DNA of 21,121 bases from the NCBI GenBank assembly GCA_002480935.1, contig DLDC01000045.1:1-21121 (forward strand). The letters are read 5' to 3'. Under the pieces are notes generated by a model, which was given only the letters and a program-made list of their open reading frames with translations, did not search any database and was not told the DNA's origin. Every line of letters begins with the position of its first letter. The stretch's first letter is position 1. Below are positions 1 through 7,686 of this stretch, in pieces. This DNA is from Prevotella sp. UBA7782 (GTDB lineage: Bacteria > Bacteroidota > Bacteroidia > Bacteroidales > Bacteroidaceae). The position numbers and the translations under genes are program-made.

Positions 1-1770
1 TGAGTTGCCATAGGGATAGGCAATGCCGAAGGCCATGTGCAGCACTAACTGGTTGTGCGGGTCGATCTGAAAGAGATGCGAACCGTCGAAGTCGAACTTC
101 ACATATTGGGCATACGATGTATTGAAAAGTTGGTATTGTCCTTCGTCATTGCGCTGAAAGCCAAGCCCCGACAAGGCTCTGAGCAGGTTGCCGGCCGTCT
201 CTATATTGGTGCGCAGACTGTTGGTGCCGTCGTTATAATTCAGTCCGAAACCTACCTTCATAATGAGCAGGTTTTCGTAGTTATATCTCAGAATGGCGTT
301 CCGGTTGCTGGTGGAGTCTATATAGTCATGCTTGAAGGTAGGACTAATCCACGGCATATATACATAGTTGAGGTCTATGACATCCAGGTTGTAGTTGGTG
401 TGTCTTCGCGGATTGCTCCACTTATAGCGCCATGCCGCGCTGAACACCCGGCGGTGAAACTCGGGCCGGTTTTGCAGGTTCCACGAGGCAGAGAGCTCGG
501 ATGTGGCCGAAGAACGGCGCATGAAGGCTTTTGACAGGAAGGGTGCTACGAAGCGCGGAAATTGCAATCGCGACTCTACAGAATATTCTTCGTAGTCGTG
601 ATTTTCATATCCTTCCAGTCCGGTGATGGCCTCGAAGGCGCCACGCAGGCTTATGCTGAACAGCTCAGAGCCCCTGAAGATGTTCCGGTTTTGATAGGTG
701 AGCAGTCCGGCCACGCCCAAGTCGCCGGCCGTGTTGGTTCCTTCTGGCTGAAAAGCGATGGTAGAGGGCTTGTAGGTAGATATTTTTATGTTGGCATCAA
801 GCAAGGCCGAGTCGGGATGCTCGCGGAAAGTGATGTTGGTGAACCTCACTGCTCCCATCCTTCCGAAGTTGTTGTAAGTGTTCTGCAGGTCGGATGTGCT
901 GAAGTATTCGCCTTTTCTCATAGCCACGGCATTCTGCATAACCTTATACCGGAGATGAAATCCCGTAGAGTCGCCGGGTATGAAGTGAATGTCGCTGATG
1001 CGGTATCGGCTGTGCGGCTGAGGCGTGTTCTGGGCCGAGGTGCGATAGGGCAGCAGATGCAAGGTCACCGCGATGTCGGGCGACCCGCTCACGGAGTCGG
1101 CGTCAAAGCGTATGAAGTCCTTGTGAAACTGATAGTAGCCATTGTCGTTAAGGTAGCTTGTTACCTGCTTCCGAATGTCGTCGAGGGTTGTCACCGTAAA
1201 GGGAAAGCGGTGGGCAACGGCTACGTTGGTGCACGAGTCGGCAAGAGAGTTATAGCCCAGAACCTTGGCAACGGCCGTGTCTTGTATGTCCCAGTGCAGC
1301 TGGCTTACATAATAAGGTGTGCCGGGATGCAGCTTATAGGTAATGTCTATCTTCTTGCCCGACTTCTTCTTGGCCGTCATATCCACCGTGGCATGCATGT
1401 AGCCAAGATTATGAAGCGCCTTGGTCAGGTCGTCTATGGATAGCTTGGCCTGTGCCGAATCGTAGAGCACAGGCTCCTCGCCTATTCGCTTCAAAGTCTT
1501 GTTGATCCATTTTGTAGAGTCTTTTCCGGCCAGAGCGTAGGTGCTCAATGGTATTTTGAAGATAGAAAACCACTTTGAGTTGCCCCTTTGCCGGATGTAA
1601 GGAGCCAGCGATTCGGCGTTGACGCTCTTTGCATCAGACGTTATTTGCACATTGTCGAGCATGTATTTATTGTCGGGTATGAGCCTGCTGGTGTTGCAAG
1701 CCGTAACACATGCCATGACAACCAGATAGCATAGCATCTTCAGACAGTGTGAGAAGGGTCTGCTCTTCAT
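1..1770 (-). CDS. tamL: Lipidated TamA/BamA-family outer-membrane assembly protein (TamL-like), C-terminus beyond window
   Basis: This frame is open from an ATG at 1770 to the window edge, giving 590 residues with no stop. The N-terminus is a lipoprotein signal with a V-T-A-C lipobox (Cys25), followed by NTSRLIPDNKYML. Alpha/beta segments that look like POTRA repeats fill about residues 35-290, with motifs such as ALHNLGYMHATVD and YLNDNGYYQF. From about residue 320 alternating strands rich in Tyr, Phe and Asn suggest an Omp85-type barrel (GDLGVAGLLTYQNRNIFRGSE). The known family role is assembly of outer-membrane proteins. Bacteroidota have a lipidated TamA variant called TamL that works with TamB, and the lipobox supports this subtype over BamA. 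The end of the barrel and its C-terminal beta-signal are missing because of the window edge. It is divergent from the RNA methyltransferase gene. The Omp85 family is firm; the TamL subtype is an inference. Confidence 0.85.
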   Translation of the reverse strand, partial: MKSRPFSHCLKMLCYLVVMACVTACNTSRLIPDNKYMLDNVQITSDAKSVNAESLAPYIRQRGNSKWFSIFKIPLSTYALAGKDSTKWINKTLKRIGEEPVLYDSAQAKLSIDDLTKALHNLGYMHATVDMTAKKKSGKKIDITYKLHPGTPYYVSQLHWDIQDTAVAKVLGYNSLADSCTNVAVAHRFPFTVTTLDDIRKQVTSYLNDNGYYQFHKDFIRFDADSVSGSPDIAVTLHLLPYRTSAQNTPQPHSRYRISDIHFIPGDSTGFHLRYKVMQNAVAMRKGEYFSTSDLQNTYNNFGRMGAVRFTNITFREHPDSALLDANIKISTYKPSTIAFQPEGTNTAGDLGVAGLLTYQNRNIFRGSELFSISLRGAFEAITGLEGYENHDYEEYSVESRLQFPRFVAPFLSKAFMRRSSATSELSASWNLQNRPEFHRRVFSAAWRYKWSNPRRHTNYNLDVIDLNYVYMPWISPTFKHDYIDSTSNRNAILRYNYENLLIMKVGFGLNYNDGTNSLRTNIETAGNLLRALSGLGFQRNDEGQYQLFNTSYAQYVKFDFDGSHLFQIDPHNQLVLHMAFGIAYPYGNS

Positions 1771-1815
1771 GTCTTTTTCTTTATCGTATATCTTACCTAT
1801 GTGCATCTGAAGATG

Positions 1816-1823
1816 CAAAGTTA
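1816..1823 (-). promoter_or_regulatory. -7 element of the tamL-like gene promoter
   Basis: On the minus strand the sequence reads TAACTTTG, an exact match to the Bacteroidota -7 consensus TAnnTTTG. It lies about 45 nt upstream of the ATG at 1770. No good -33 TTTG was found at the usual distance, so only the -7 element is supported. Confidence 0.55.
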
Positions 1824-1865
1824 CAAAAAAAGAAGACTAAACTGCGGTGTTTTCAATGTTTTTTG

Positions 1866-1873
1866 TAATTTTG
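1866..1873 (+). promoter_or_regulatory. -7 element of the RNA methyltransferase promoter, abutting the start codon
   Basis: TAATTTTG matches TAnnTTTG exactly and ends 4 nt before the ATG at 1878. The expected transcription start is therefore at or next to the start codon, implying a leaderless or nearly leaderless mRNA. The -33 region is weak. Confidence 0.55.
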
Positions 1874-1877
1874 CAAT

Positions 1878-2579
1878 ATGATTTCTAAGAACTCCATAAA
1901 ACTCATTCATGCGCTTGCAACGAAGAAGGGAAGAGACAAGCATGGGCTGTTTGTGGCTGAAGGACCCAAGGTTACGGGCGATTTTCTGCGTGCCGGCTTC
2001 AGGTGCAAAGAGCTTTATGAAGATGCTGATGATGTGAGCAAGGCTTCTTTCTTGCAGCATCCGCAAGGTGTGTTGGGCGTCTTTTATCTTCCTGATGCTC
2101 ACAATGACGAACCCGTAAATATGGAAGACGAGCTGGTTCTGGCGCTCGATGGCGTTCAAGATCCGGGCAATTTGGGCACCATCATTCGCATAGCCGACTG
2201 GTTCGGCATCACCCATATCTATTGTTCTCAGGCCACGGCCGACTGCTGGAACCCTAAGGTTGTGCAGGCCACCATGGGCAGCCTGGCCCGCGTCAAGGTG
2301 CGTTATACGGCCTTGGATGCATGGATAGACGCCTTGCCCGAGGGCACTCCCGTTTACGGCACATTGCTTGACGGAGAGAATATCTATAGTAAAGAGCTTA
2401 CCCCTCATGGCGTTATCGTGATGGGCAATGAGGGCAACGGACTTTCAGACGAAATACGCAGACGGGTGAACAGGCGGCTGCTCATTCCCAGCTACCCCCA
2501 GGGCAGGGTGACAGCCGACTCACTTAACGTGGCCATAGCTACGGCCATAACATGTGCAGAATTTAGAAGGAGAGGATAA
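1878..2579 (+). CDS. TrmH/SpoU-family RNA 2'-O-methyltransferase
   Basis: This 233-residue protein carries the three SPOUT motifs of the SpoU/TrmH class. Motif 1 is DPGNLGTIIRIADW (95-108), with the conserved Asn98 and Arg104. Motif 2 is NPKVVQATMGSLARV (125-139). Motif 3 is MGNEGNGLS (182-190) plus a distal SLNVAIATAI (215-224), which forms the knotted AdoMet site. The N-terminal FVAEGPKVTGDFL segment resembles the small substrate-binding domain of RlmB/TsnR-like members. The enzyme methylates a ribose in rRNA or tRNA; the target cannot be read from sequence. The start at 1878 fits the family N-terminus and the promoter placed directly before it. It is probably cotranscribed with the membrane protein and hisB downstream. 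Confidence 0.9.
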   Translation: MISKNSIKLIHALATKKGRDKHGLFVAEGPKVTGDFLRAGFRCKELYEDADDVSKASFLQHPQGVLGVFYLPDAHNDEPVNMEDELVLALDGVQDPGNLGTIIRIADWFGITHIYCSQATADCWNPKVVQATMGSLARVKVRYTALDAWIDALPEGTPVYGTLLDGENIYSKELTPHGVIVMGNEGNGLSDEIRRRVNRRLLIPSYPQGRVTADSLNVAIATAITCAEFRRRG

Positions 2580-2583
2580 ATAT

Positions 2584-3186
2584 ATGGATTTAAATCAACT
2601 GATTAAGAATAGGAGCATAAAGAGCTGCATCAGAGAGGGTTATCGTCTGTATGCAAATAATGTATTCTTACTGCTCAGGCACTCCTGGAAGATGTTGCTC
2701 CTCATGGGGCTCTTCCTCACGGTGGCGCTCTATGAGGCATTGTCGCTGGCCCTCAGCACGTCTGGCGGAGGGGCTGTGCGTGTGGCGCTGCTCGTGGTGT
2801 TCGCCCTTCTTGCCATAGCCACGCAAGTAAGGATGAAGACGCGGATGCTCGACCTCTTGGGACCTAAGCCCACGTTGAAGAAAGCCGTGAGGCGCCTCTG
2901 CCGCCATCTGGGCAACTATCTGTCTATGTTGCTCATATCCGGTTTGGTGTGTCTTGTGGTGTTTGCTTTTGTGTGCTTGCCCCTTCTCATCTTATGCTAT
3001 GCCGTAGTAGGCAACAGTCAGAGCATGAGCATGGGTGAGCCCAACCAGCTCCGGGCAGGCTTCTGGATATTGGCTTTCGTCACCTCAACCCTCACTTTCG
3101 CCCTTCTTGGCTTTATACAGCTGTGGCAGACCCTTGCCTCTTGCTTTGTATATGGCTCATATATCGCAAAAGAACAGAAAAAATGA
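2584..3186 (+). CDS. Four-helix integral membrane protein of unknown function
   Basis: A 200-residue protein with four predicted membrane segments at about 37-58, 65-82, 113-142 and 160-181. The first 36 residues are polar ([18 protein letters not shown]), and a basic loop ([14 protein letters not shown], about 95-108) separates helices 2 and 3. I do not recognise the family. An upstream ATG at 2554 in the same frame would overlap the methyltransferase gene. I prefer 2584 because a purine-rich AAGGAGAGG (2567-2575) lies at a suitable distance before it. The stop codon overlaps the hisB start (ATGA at 3183-3186), so translation of the two is probably coupled. No catalytic motif is visible; an envelope role is only an inference. 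Confidence 0.75.
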   Translation: MDLNQLIKNRSIKSCIREGYRLYANNVFLLLRHSWKMLLLMGLFLTVALYEALSLALSTSGGGAVRVALLVVFALLAIATQVRMKTRMLDLLGPKPTLKKAVRRLCRHLGNYLSMLLISGLVCLVVFAFVCLPLLILCYAVVGNSQSMSMGEPNQLRAGFWILAFVTSTLTFALLGFIQLWQTLASCFVYGSYIAKEQKK

Positions 3187-4256
3187 AACAACGTTATCTT
3201 TTTATTGACAGAGACGGCACAATCATAGAAGAGCCCTCTGATGAGCAGATAGACGATTTCGGCAAGCTGAAATTCGTGCCGGGTGTTATACGCAACCTGT
3301 CGTTTATCAGCCGTAAGCTTGACTTCAAGTTTGTCATGGTGACCAATCAAGACGGGTTGGGCACGCCCAGCTTTCCCGAAGACACGTTCTGGCCCGTCCA
3401 TAACTTTGTTATACAGACCCTGAAGGGAGAGGGAATAGAGTTTGCTGAGCAACTCATAGACCGTCATTTCCCTGAAGACAACTCGCCCATGCGCAAGCCA
3501 GGCACAGGAATGCTGAAGCATTATATAGACAATCCCTATTGCGACATGGCCAACAGCTATGTGATAGGCGATCGCGAGTCAGACCGACAACTGGCTGACA
3601 ATCTGGGCTGTAAGGCGCTCATCTTGGGCGAGGACGGCCTCACGTGGGACGGCATAGCCGACAGGCTGTTTGCCGGAGAGCGTATCGCTGAGGTGCGTAG
3701 AACCACGAAGGAGACGGACGTGTACGTGAAGTTGAACCTTGACGGGAGCGGAAAGACTGATATATCCACCGGCTTGGGCTTCTTCGACCACATGCTCGAC
3801 CAGCTGGGGCACCACGGAATGATGGACGTGACCATTCATACTAAGGGCGACTTGCAGGTAGACGAGCATCACACCATAGAGGATACGGCCATTGCCTTGG
3901 GCGAGTGTCTCTATCAGGCCCTGGGTGACAAGCGCGGCATAGAGCGCTATGGCTTTTGCCTGCCCATGGATGACAGCCTGTGCCAGGTGGCTCTCGACTT
4001 CGGCGGACGGCCTTGGCTGGTGTGGGATGCCGACTTCAGCCGCGAGCGTATAGGCGATATGCCCACAGAGATGTTTATGCATTTCTTCAAGAGCCTGAGC
4101 GATTCGGCCCGAATGAACCTCAACATCAAAGCCGAAGGACTGAACGAACATCATAAGATAGAGGGCATCTTCAAGGCCCTGGCACGCAGCCTGAAGATGG
4201 CAGTGAGGCGCGACATCTATCACTATGAGCTGCCTTCGTCAAAAGGTGTGCTTTGA
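3183..4256 (+). CDS. hisB: Bifunctional histidinol-phosphatase / imidazoleglycerol-phosphate dehydratase
   Basis: This 357-residue protein performs two histidine-biosynthesis steps in the cytoplasm: dehydration of imidazole-glycerol phosphate and dephosphorylation of histidinol phosphate. The N-terminal HAD phosphatase shows FIDRDGT (Asp9, Asp11), TNQDGLGT (54-61), RKP (Lys105) and VIGDRESD (127-134). The C-terminal dehydratase (from about 175) shows [17 protein letters not shown] (227-234), NEHHKIEG (321-328) and the C-terminal LPSSKGVL. It aligns without gaps to my memory of E. coli HisB through the zinc loop, where Cys93, Cys101 and Cys103 are replaced by Asp, Ser and Met while His95 is kept. 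The start at 3183 is chosen because [13 protein letters not shown] matches the family. It stands apart from other his genes in this window, behind a membrane-protein gene with a 4-nt overlap. Confidence 0.95.
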   Translation: MKQRYLFIDRDGTIIEEPSDEQIDDFGKLKFVPGVIRNLSFISRKLDFKFVMVTNQDGLGTPSFPEDTFWPVHNFVIQTLKGEGIEFAEQLIDRHFPEDNSPMRKPGTGMLKHYIDNPYCDMANSYVIGDRESDRQLADNLGCKALILGEDGLTWDGIADRLFAGERIAEVRRTTKETDVYVKLNLDGSGKTDISTGLGFFDHMLDQLGHHGMMDVTIHTKGDLQVDEHHTIEDTAIALGECLYQALGDKRGIERYGFCLPMDDSLCQVALDFGGRPWLVWDADFSRERIGDMPTEMFMHFFKSLSDSARMNLNIKAEGLNEHHKIEGIFKALARSLKMAVRRDIYHYELPSSKGVL

Positions 4257-4285
4257 CAGAAAAACTGAATCTTTTTAGCGGTAAC

Positions 4286-4370
4286 GCAAAACAGGCATTT
4301 TTGTAACGCAAGAATGCCTGTTTTGCATTTCAAAACCACCTCTTTTACAACCCCAAACCACGCCTTTTTG
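4286..4370 (+). repeat. 22-bp-period modular intergenic array, copy A
   Basis: Four 19-bp modules lie between hisB and the TonB-receptor promoter, separated by 3 bp: GCAAAACAGGCATTTTTGT (4286-4304), GCAAGAATGCCTGTTTTGC (4308-4326), TCAAAACCACCTCTTTTAC (4330-4348) and CCCAAACCACGCCTTTTTG (4352-4370). The spacers are AAC, ATT, AAC. Modules 1 and 2 are near-exact inverted copies, giving a perfect 14-bp stem (4286-4299 with 4313-4326) and a 13-nt loop. It may help end hisB transcription. The last module is degenerate. Related arrays occur in two other gaps of this window. Confidence 0.75.
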
Positions 4371-4430
4371 CTTTTCGCCGGTGGCATAGGGGCTTACTCG
4401 AGCCTCAGCAAGTGAAAACAGCTGCCATGA

Positions 4431-4468
4431 ATTGTTTACGCACAATGACCTATGCGTAAAGAAACAAT
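4431..4468. promoter_or_regulatory. Dyad upstream of the TonB-receptor operon; possible operator
   Basis: TTTACGCA (4435-4442) is mirrored by TGCGTAAA (4453-4460) around a 10-nt centre, and the flanking ATTG/CAAT extend the symmetry. The centre is about 85 bp upstream of the inferred transcription start. This would suit an activator or repressor site for the operon, but nothing identifies the protein that would bind. Confidence 0.35.
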
Positions 4469-4496
4469 TATGCTTTGGTTTTCACTATTTTTAGGT

Positions 4497-4528
4497 ATTG
4501 CCAACATATTTTTTTCTATCTACTTTTG
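4497..4528 (+). promoter_or_regulatory. Promoter of the TonB receptor / M16 protease operon
   Basis: ATTG (4497-4500), a 20-bp spacer, then TACTTTTG (4521-4528). The -7 element matches TAnnTTTG exactly and the -33 element matches 3 of 4. Transcription would start at about 4533, which argues against any upstream start codon for the receptor and gives a 5' leader of only about 10 nt. Confidence 0.6.
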
Positions 4529-4541
4529 CACCATGATTTTG

Positions 4542-7283
4542 ATGAGACTGAACAAAAGGCTTTTTATACAGATTTGTGTATTTCATTCATGTTTGTTATC
4601 ATCTGCCCAAACAAAGATAAGCGGCACTGTTGTTGACAAAGAAACCCAAGAGCCCCTTGTGGGCGCTGTGGTGCGTGTGGCCGACAAGAAATCAACAGGC
4701 GTGACAGCTGATGCCAACGGCGTTTTTACGTTAGAAGCCCCAGAGGGCTCAGATATTGTCATCACCTATTTGGGATATGCCACTCTGCGCATGAAGTTGA
4801 TGCCTAATCACACTTATCAGCTCTCACCTTCTATAAAGGAACTACAAAATGTTGTAGTTACGGCAACAGAGTCGTCTTCCCTGACAAGTGCTTCCCTCAT
4901 TGGAAAGCATGCCATGGAGCATCTGCAGCCATCTTCGTTTACGGATATTCTCGAGCTTTTGCCCGGAGGCATGGCTCGCGACCCCTCTCTGTCTACACCC
5001 AATACCATCAACCTGCGTGAGGTGCCTGTTACGGACGGCGACTATACCACGTCATCGCTGGGCACAGCCTTTGTTGTTGATGGTGCCAAAGTGAGTACCA
5101 ATGCCAATATGCAATATCTGGCGGGAGCCTATGACAACACCGCAACATCACGCGACTTCACCAATGCCGGAGTGGACATGCGCTCTATCTCTACCGACGA
5201 CATCGAGTCGGTGAATGTGGTGAGGGGTATTCCGTCGGTGGAATATGGCGACTTGACCAGCGGTCTGGTAAAGATTACTCGCAAGAAGGGGGGCAACAAC
5301 TTGTCGGCCCGCTTCAAGGCTGATATGGACTCTAAGTTGTTTTACCTTGGTAAAGGATTTGAGTGGAAGCCACGCAGGCTCTCCTTAAACATCAGTGCCG
5401 ACTATCTTGACAACAAGGCCGACCCACGCAATGTGTTGGAGACGTATTCGCGCATCACGCTGTCGTCGAGACTATCTAAGCAATGGCAATTAAGCAAGCA
5501 TACGGCCGAATTGAATGTCAACGTTGATTATTCGGGCAGTTTTGATAAAGACAAAGTAGATCCTGAGCTTAACTATGGCGGGGTAGACCGTTATAAATCA
5601 GAATATAACCATCTTGCCACCAACCTGTCGTTTGCCTTGCGCAGTATCAGCAGCACTAGTGTCTTCCGCGATTTTCATGCTGATGTGTCTGTTTCTGCCG
5701 ATTATGACAAGGCAACCCGCACCCGTCTGGTGCAGCTCGACGGTGAGACGGCCGCCGCCACTACAACCACCAGCGGTGAGCACGACGCTGTAATCATATC
5801 GCCCTATACCTATACCGCCACGCAAAGCGTGGAAGGCATTCCCGTCAGCTTATACGCCAAGGCCAACGCACTCCTGGCTTTGCCCCGCCTGCATCCGGCA
5901 AGCATGTCGCTGAAAGTGGGTGCCGACTGGCAGTTAGACAAGAACTATGGCGGCGGACAAGTGTTCGACCCTTATCATCCCGTCTATCCGGGCGTGTCGG
6001 CAAGGCCCAGAAAATATTCGTCCATACCCGCTTCGAGCATTGTTGGTGGTTATGCCGAGGCAAATGCCGGAGTGCCCTTTGGAGCCTTCAGGCTTGACCT
6101 TCAGGCCGGACTGCGTGCCACAACCTGTCTGAATCTGCCGTCTTCCTATTATCTCAACAGTAAGGTATATCTTGATCCGAGAGCCAATGTGGGCCTCACT
6201 CTTCCCACTGTGGCCTTAGGCGGCCACGAACTTATTGTCCAGCTGCGCGGCGGATGGGGCATGCACACCAAGATGCCCACCATAGACCAGCTCTTTCCTG
6301 ACAAGGCATATATGGATATTGTTGAGCTGAACTATTTTAATGAGCGCAAAGACTTACGGCGTATCTTTCTGCGCACCTATGTCATCGACCCTACTAATCA
6401 GGCGCTGAAAGCCGCCAGAAACCGCAAATGGGAGGTGTCGATAGACACCCGCTGGTATGGCAACAGGCTCACCCTCACCTATTTCAACGAGGATATGAAG
6501 TCGGGCTTTCGCAGTTCGGCCCTTTATTCACCTTATTATTACAGGCGGTTTGACACCTCCGGGCTCGATGCCTCAGCCCTTGTCGCGCCCCCTGACGTGA
6601 CGACGCTGCCTTATACTGAATATAACGAGCTCCTGGCCCATTATGTTACAACCAACGGCAGCCGTACATACAAGCAGGGTGTTGAGCTGACCATGACTAC
6701 CCGCAGGCTTCCTGTCATCAATACCCGGCTTACTGTTACGGGTGCCTATTTCAAGACCGAATATCACAATTCACTCAATGTGATGGAGCGACCCAGCAGG
6801 GTGGTGTCCGGACAGCAGGTGAACATTGTGGGTATATATCGTGACGATGACGGCTACCTGCGCGAAATGTACAACACCAATTTTACTTTCGACACGGATT
6901 TGCCCAAGCTTGCACTTGGATTTTCGCTCTCAGCGCAATGCTTGTGGCTCACAGCCAAGACGTCAATGGCCAAAGACAATCATCCTGTGCAATACATGAC
7001 ATCTGATGGCGTGACGCATGATTTCGCCTCAGAAGATGCGAATGATGCCCTTTTGCAGTTTCTTGTGCGCACCAACAATGCCTCGCTTTATGAGCGCCAG
7101 ACCGTGCCTTTCAGCATGAATCTCAATCTGAAAGTTACGAAAAGGCTTATCGACGACCATTTGCTCGTGGCCTTATTCGTTAACAAACTTTGGGATGCGC
7201 ACCATGATTACGTACGCAACAACTTCAAGATAAGGCGTTATGTAACACCTTACTTCGGACTTGAAATCAATATAAAGATATAA
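4542..7283 (+). CDS. TonB-dependent outer-membrane receptor with carboxypeptidase-regulatory-like N-terminal domain
   Basis: From 4542 the protein has 913 residues. A signal peptide (about 1-23, ending LLSSAQ) precedes a carboxypeptidase-D-regulatory-like domain (about 24-103: ISGTVVDKETQEPLVGAVV). Then come the VVVTAT junction (104-109), a plug domain (about 118-255: SFTDILELLPGG, FVVDGAKV, IESVNVVRGIPSVEYGDLTSGLVKI) and a barrel ending GLEINIKI. Such receptors import large or scarce ligands across the outer membrane with TonB energy. There is no SusD homologue beside it, so it is unlikely to be a SusCD glycan or peptide transporter. The start choice rests on the promoter at 4497-4528 and a normal signal peptide. 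An in-frame ATG at 4533 is an alternative; the one at 4452 lies upstream of the promoter. Only 5 nt separate it from the next gene. The ligand is unknown; iron, haem or protein-derived iron are possible guesses. Confidence 0.88.
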   Translation: MRLNKRLFIQICVFHSCLLSSAQTKISGTVVDKETQEPLVGAVVRVADKKSTGVTADANGVFTLEAPEGSDIVITYLGYATLRMKLMPNHTYQLSPSIKELQNVVVTATESSSLTSASLIGKHAMEHLQPSSFTDILELLPGGMARDPSLSTPNTINLREVPVTDGDYTTSSLGTAFVVDGAKVSTNANMQYLAGAYDNTATSRDFTNAGVDMRSISTDDIESVNVVRGIPSVEYGDLTSGLVKITRKKGGNNLSARFKADMDSKLFYLGKGFEWKPRRLSLNISADYLDNKADPRNVLETYSRITLSSRLSKQWQLSKHTAELNVNVDYSGSFDKDKVDPELNYGGVDRYKSEYNHLATNLSFALRSISSTSVFRDFHADVSVSADYDKATRTRLVQLDGETAAATTTTSGEHDAVIISPYTYTATQSVEGIPVSLYAKANALLALPRLHPASMSLKVGADWQLDKNYGGGQVFDPYHPVYPGVSARPRKYSSIPASSIVGGYAEANAGVPFGAFRLDLQAGLRATTCLNLPSSYYLNSKVYLDPRANVGLTLPTVALGGHELIVQLRGGWGMHTKMPTIDQLFPDKAYMDIVELNYFNERKDLRRIFLRTYVIDPTNQALKAARNRKWEVSIDTRWYGNRLTLTYFNEDMKSGFRSSALYSPYYYRRFDTSGLDASALVAPPDVTTLPYTEYNELLAHYVTTNGSRTYKQGVELTMTTRRLPVINTRLTVTGAYFKTEYHNSLNVMERPSRVVSGQQVNIVGIYRDDDGYLREMYNTNFTFDTDLPKLALGFSLSAQCLWLTAKTSMAKDNHPVQYMTSDGVTHDFASEDANDALLQFLVRTNNASLYERQTVPFSMNLNLKVTKRLIDDHLLVALFVNKLWDAHHDYVRNNFKIRRYVTPYFGLEINIKI

Positions 7284-7288
7284 TACCT

Positions 7289-7681
7289 ATGAGTGTTTCG
7301 ATTGTTAAAACTCTTCACGTTGTGCTTCTTGCTGTTGTAGCGGCTCTCGGCATGGCTTCATGTCATAAGGAGTATGACGATTATGACACCACGGCCACGG
7401 TGGCTTTGGTGGCTCCCGACTCTGTTACGGTTGAGCGGATGCAAGGCACAGTGACGCTCACCAATCTTAATAACAGGCAGAGCTATTCAACCTCAGTGTT
7501 TAATGGCACCGTGGTTCAGCTGCCTCTTCTCAGAGGAGTGTATTCAGTTTCGGCCGAAGGTTCTCTGAGTTATAGAGATAAGGCGGGAGTTGTGCACACC
7601 GGTATGTTCAGGGCAACATCATCCTTCGAGCAGTTGCTTGATGTGCCCGCCCATGTGTCTTTGTCGTTCATTATCCTTTAA
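7289..7681 (+). CDS. Small lipoprotein, paralogous to the N-terminal domain of the DUF4876-type lipoprotein
   Basis: A 130-residue protein with a lipoprotein signal (lipobox M-A-S-C, Cys25) and a short acidic linker (HKEYDDYD). It has one beta-rich domain (about 33-130). This domain aligns by eye with the N-terminal domain of the lipoprotein encoded at 9160: here TVTLTNLNNRQSYST...LLRGVYSVSAEGSLSYRD, there TATFTDVNSKKEYIA...LPQGTYNVTVKGDISYAFD. The pattern resembles an Ig-like or carboxypeptidase-regulatory-like beta-sandwich. It sits 5 nt after the TonB receptor and 5 nt before the barrel gene, so it is surely in the operon. A surface or periplasmic lipoprotein working with the receptor, for example as ligand binder, is inferred. 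No enzyme motif is seen. Confidence 0.75.
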   Translation: MSVSIVKTLHVVLLAVVAALGMASCHKEYDDYDTTATVALVAPDSVTVERMQGTVTLTNLNNRQSYSTSVFNGTVVQLPLLRGVYSVSAEGSLSYRDKAGVVHTGMFRATSSFEQLLDVPAHVSLSFIIL

Positions 7682-7686
7682 CAAGC

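Noticed and set aside
55..1443. Plus-strand open frames of 159 and 293 codons
   Set aside because: They lie wholly opposite the tamL-like gene, have no family resemblance, and the minus frame shows signal, POTRA-like and barrel character.
1821..2408. Minus-strand open frame of 195 codons
   Set aside because: It is opposite the RNA methyltransferase, which has all three SPOUT motifs.
4286..4370. CRISPR array
   Set aside because: Units are 19 bp with 3-bp spacers, the units themselves vary and invert, and there are no cas genes.
4452..4541. Longer N-terminus for the TonB receptor
   Set aside because: The extra 30 codons begin upstream of the promoter and place a second hydrophobic stretch before a normal signal peptide.
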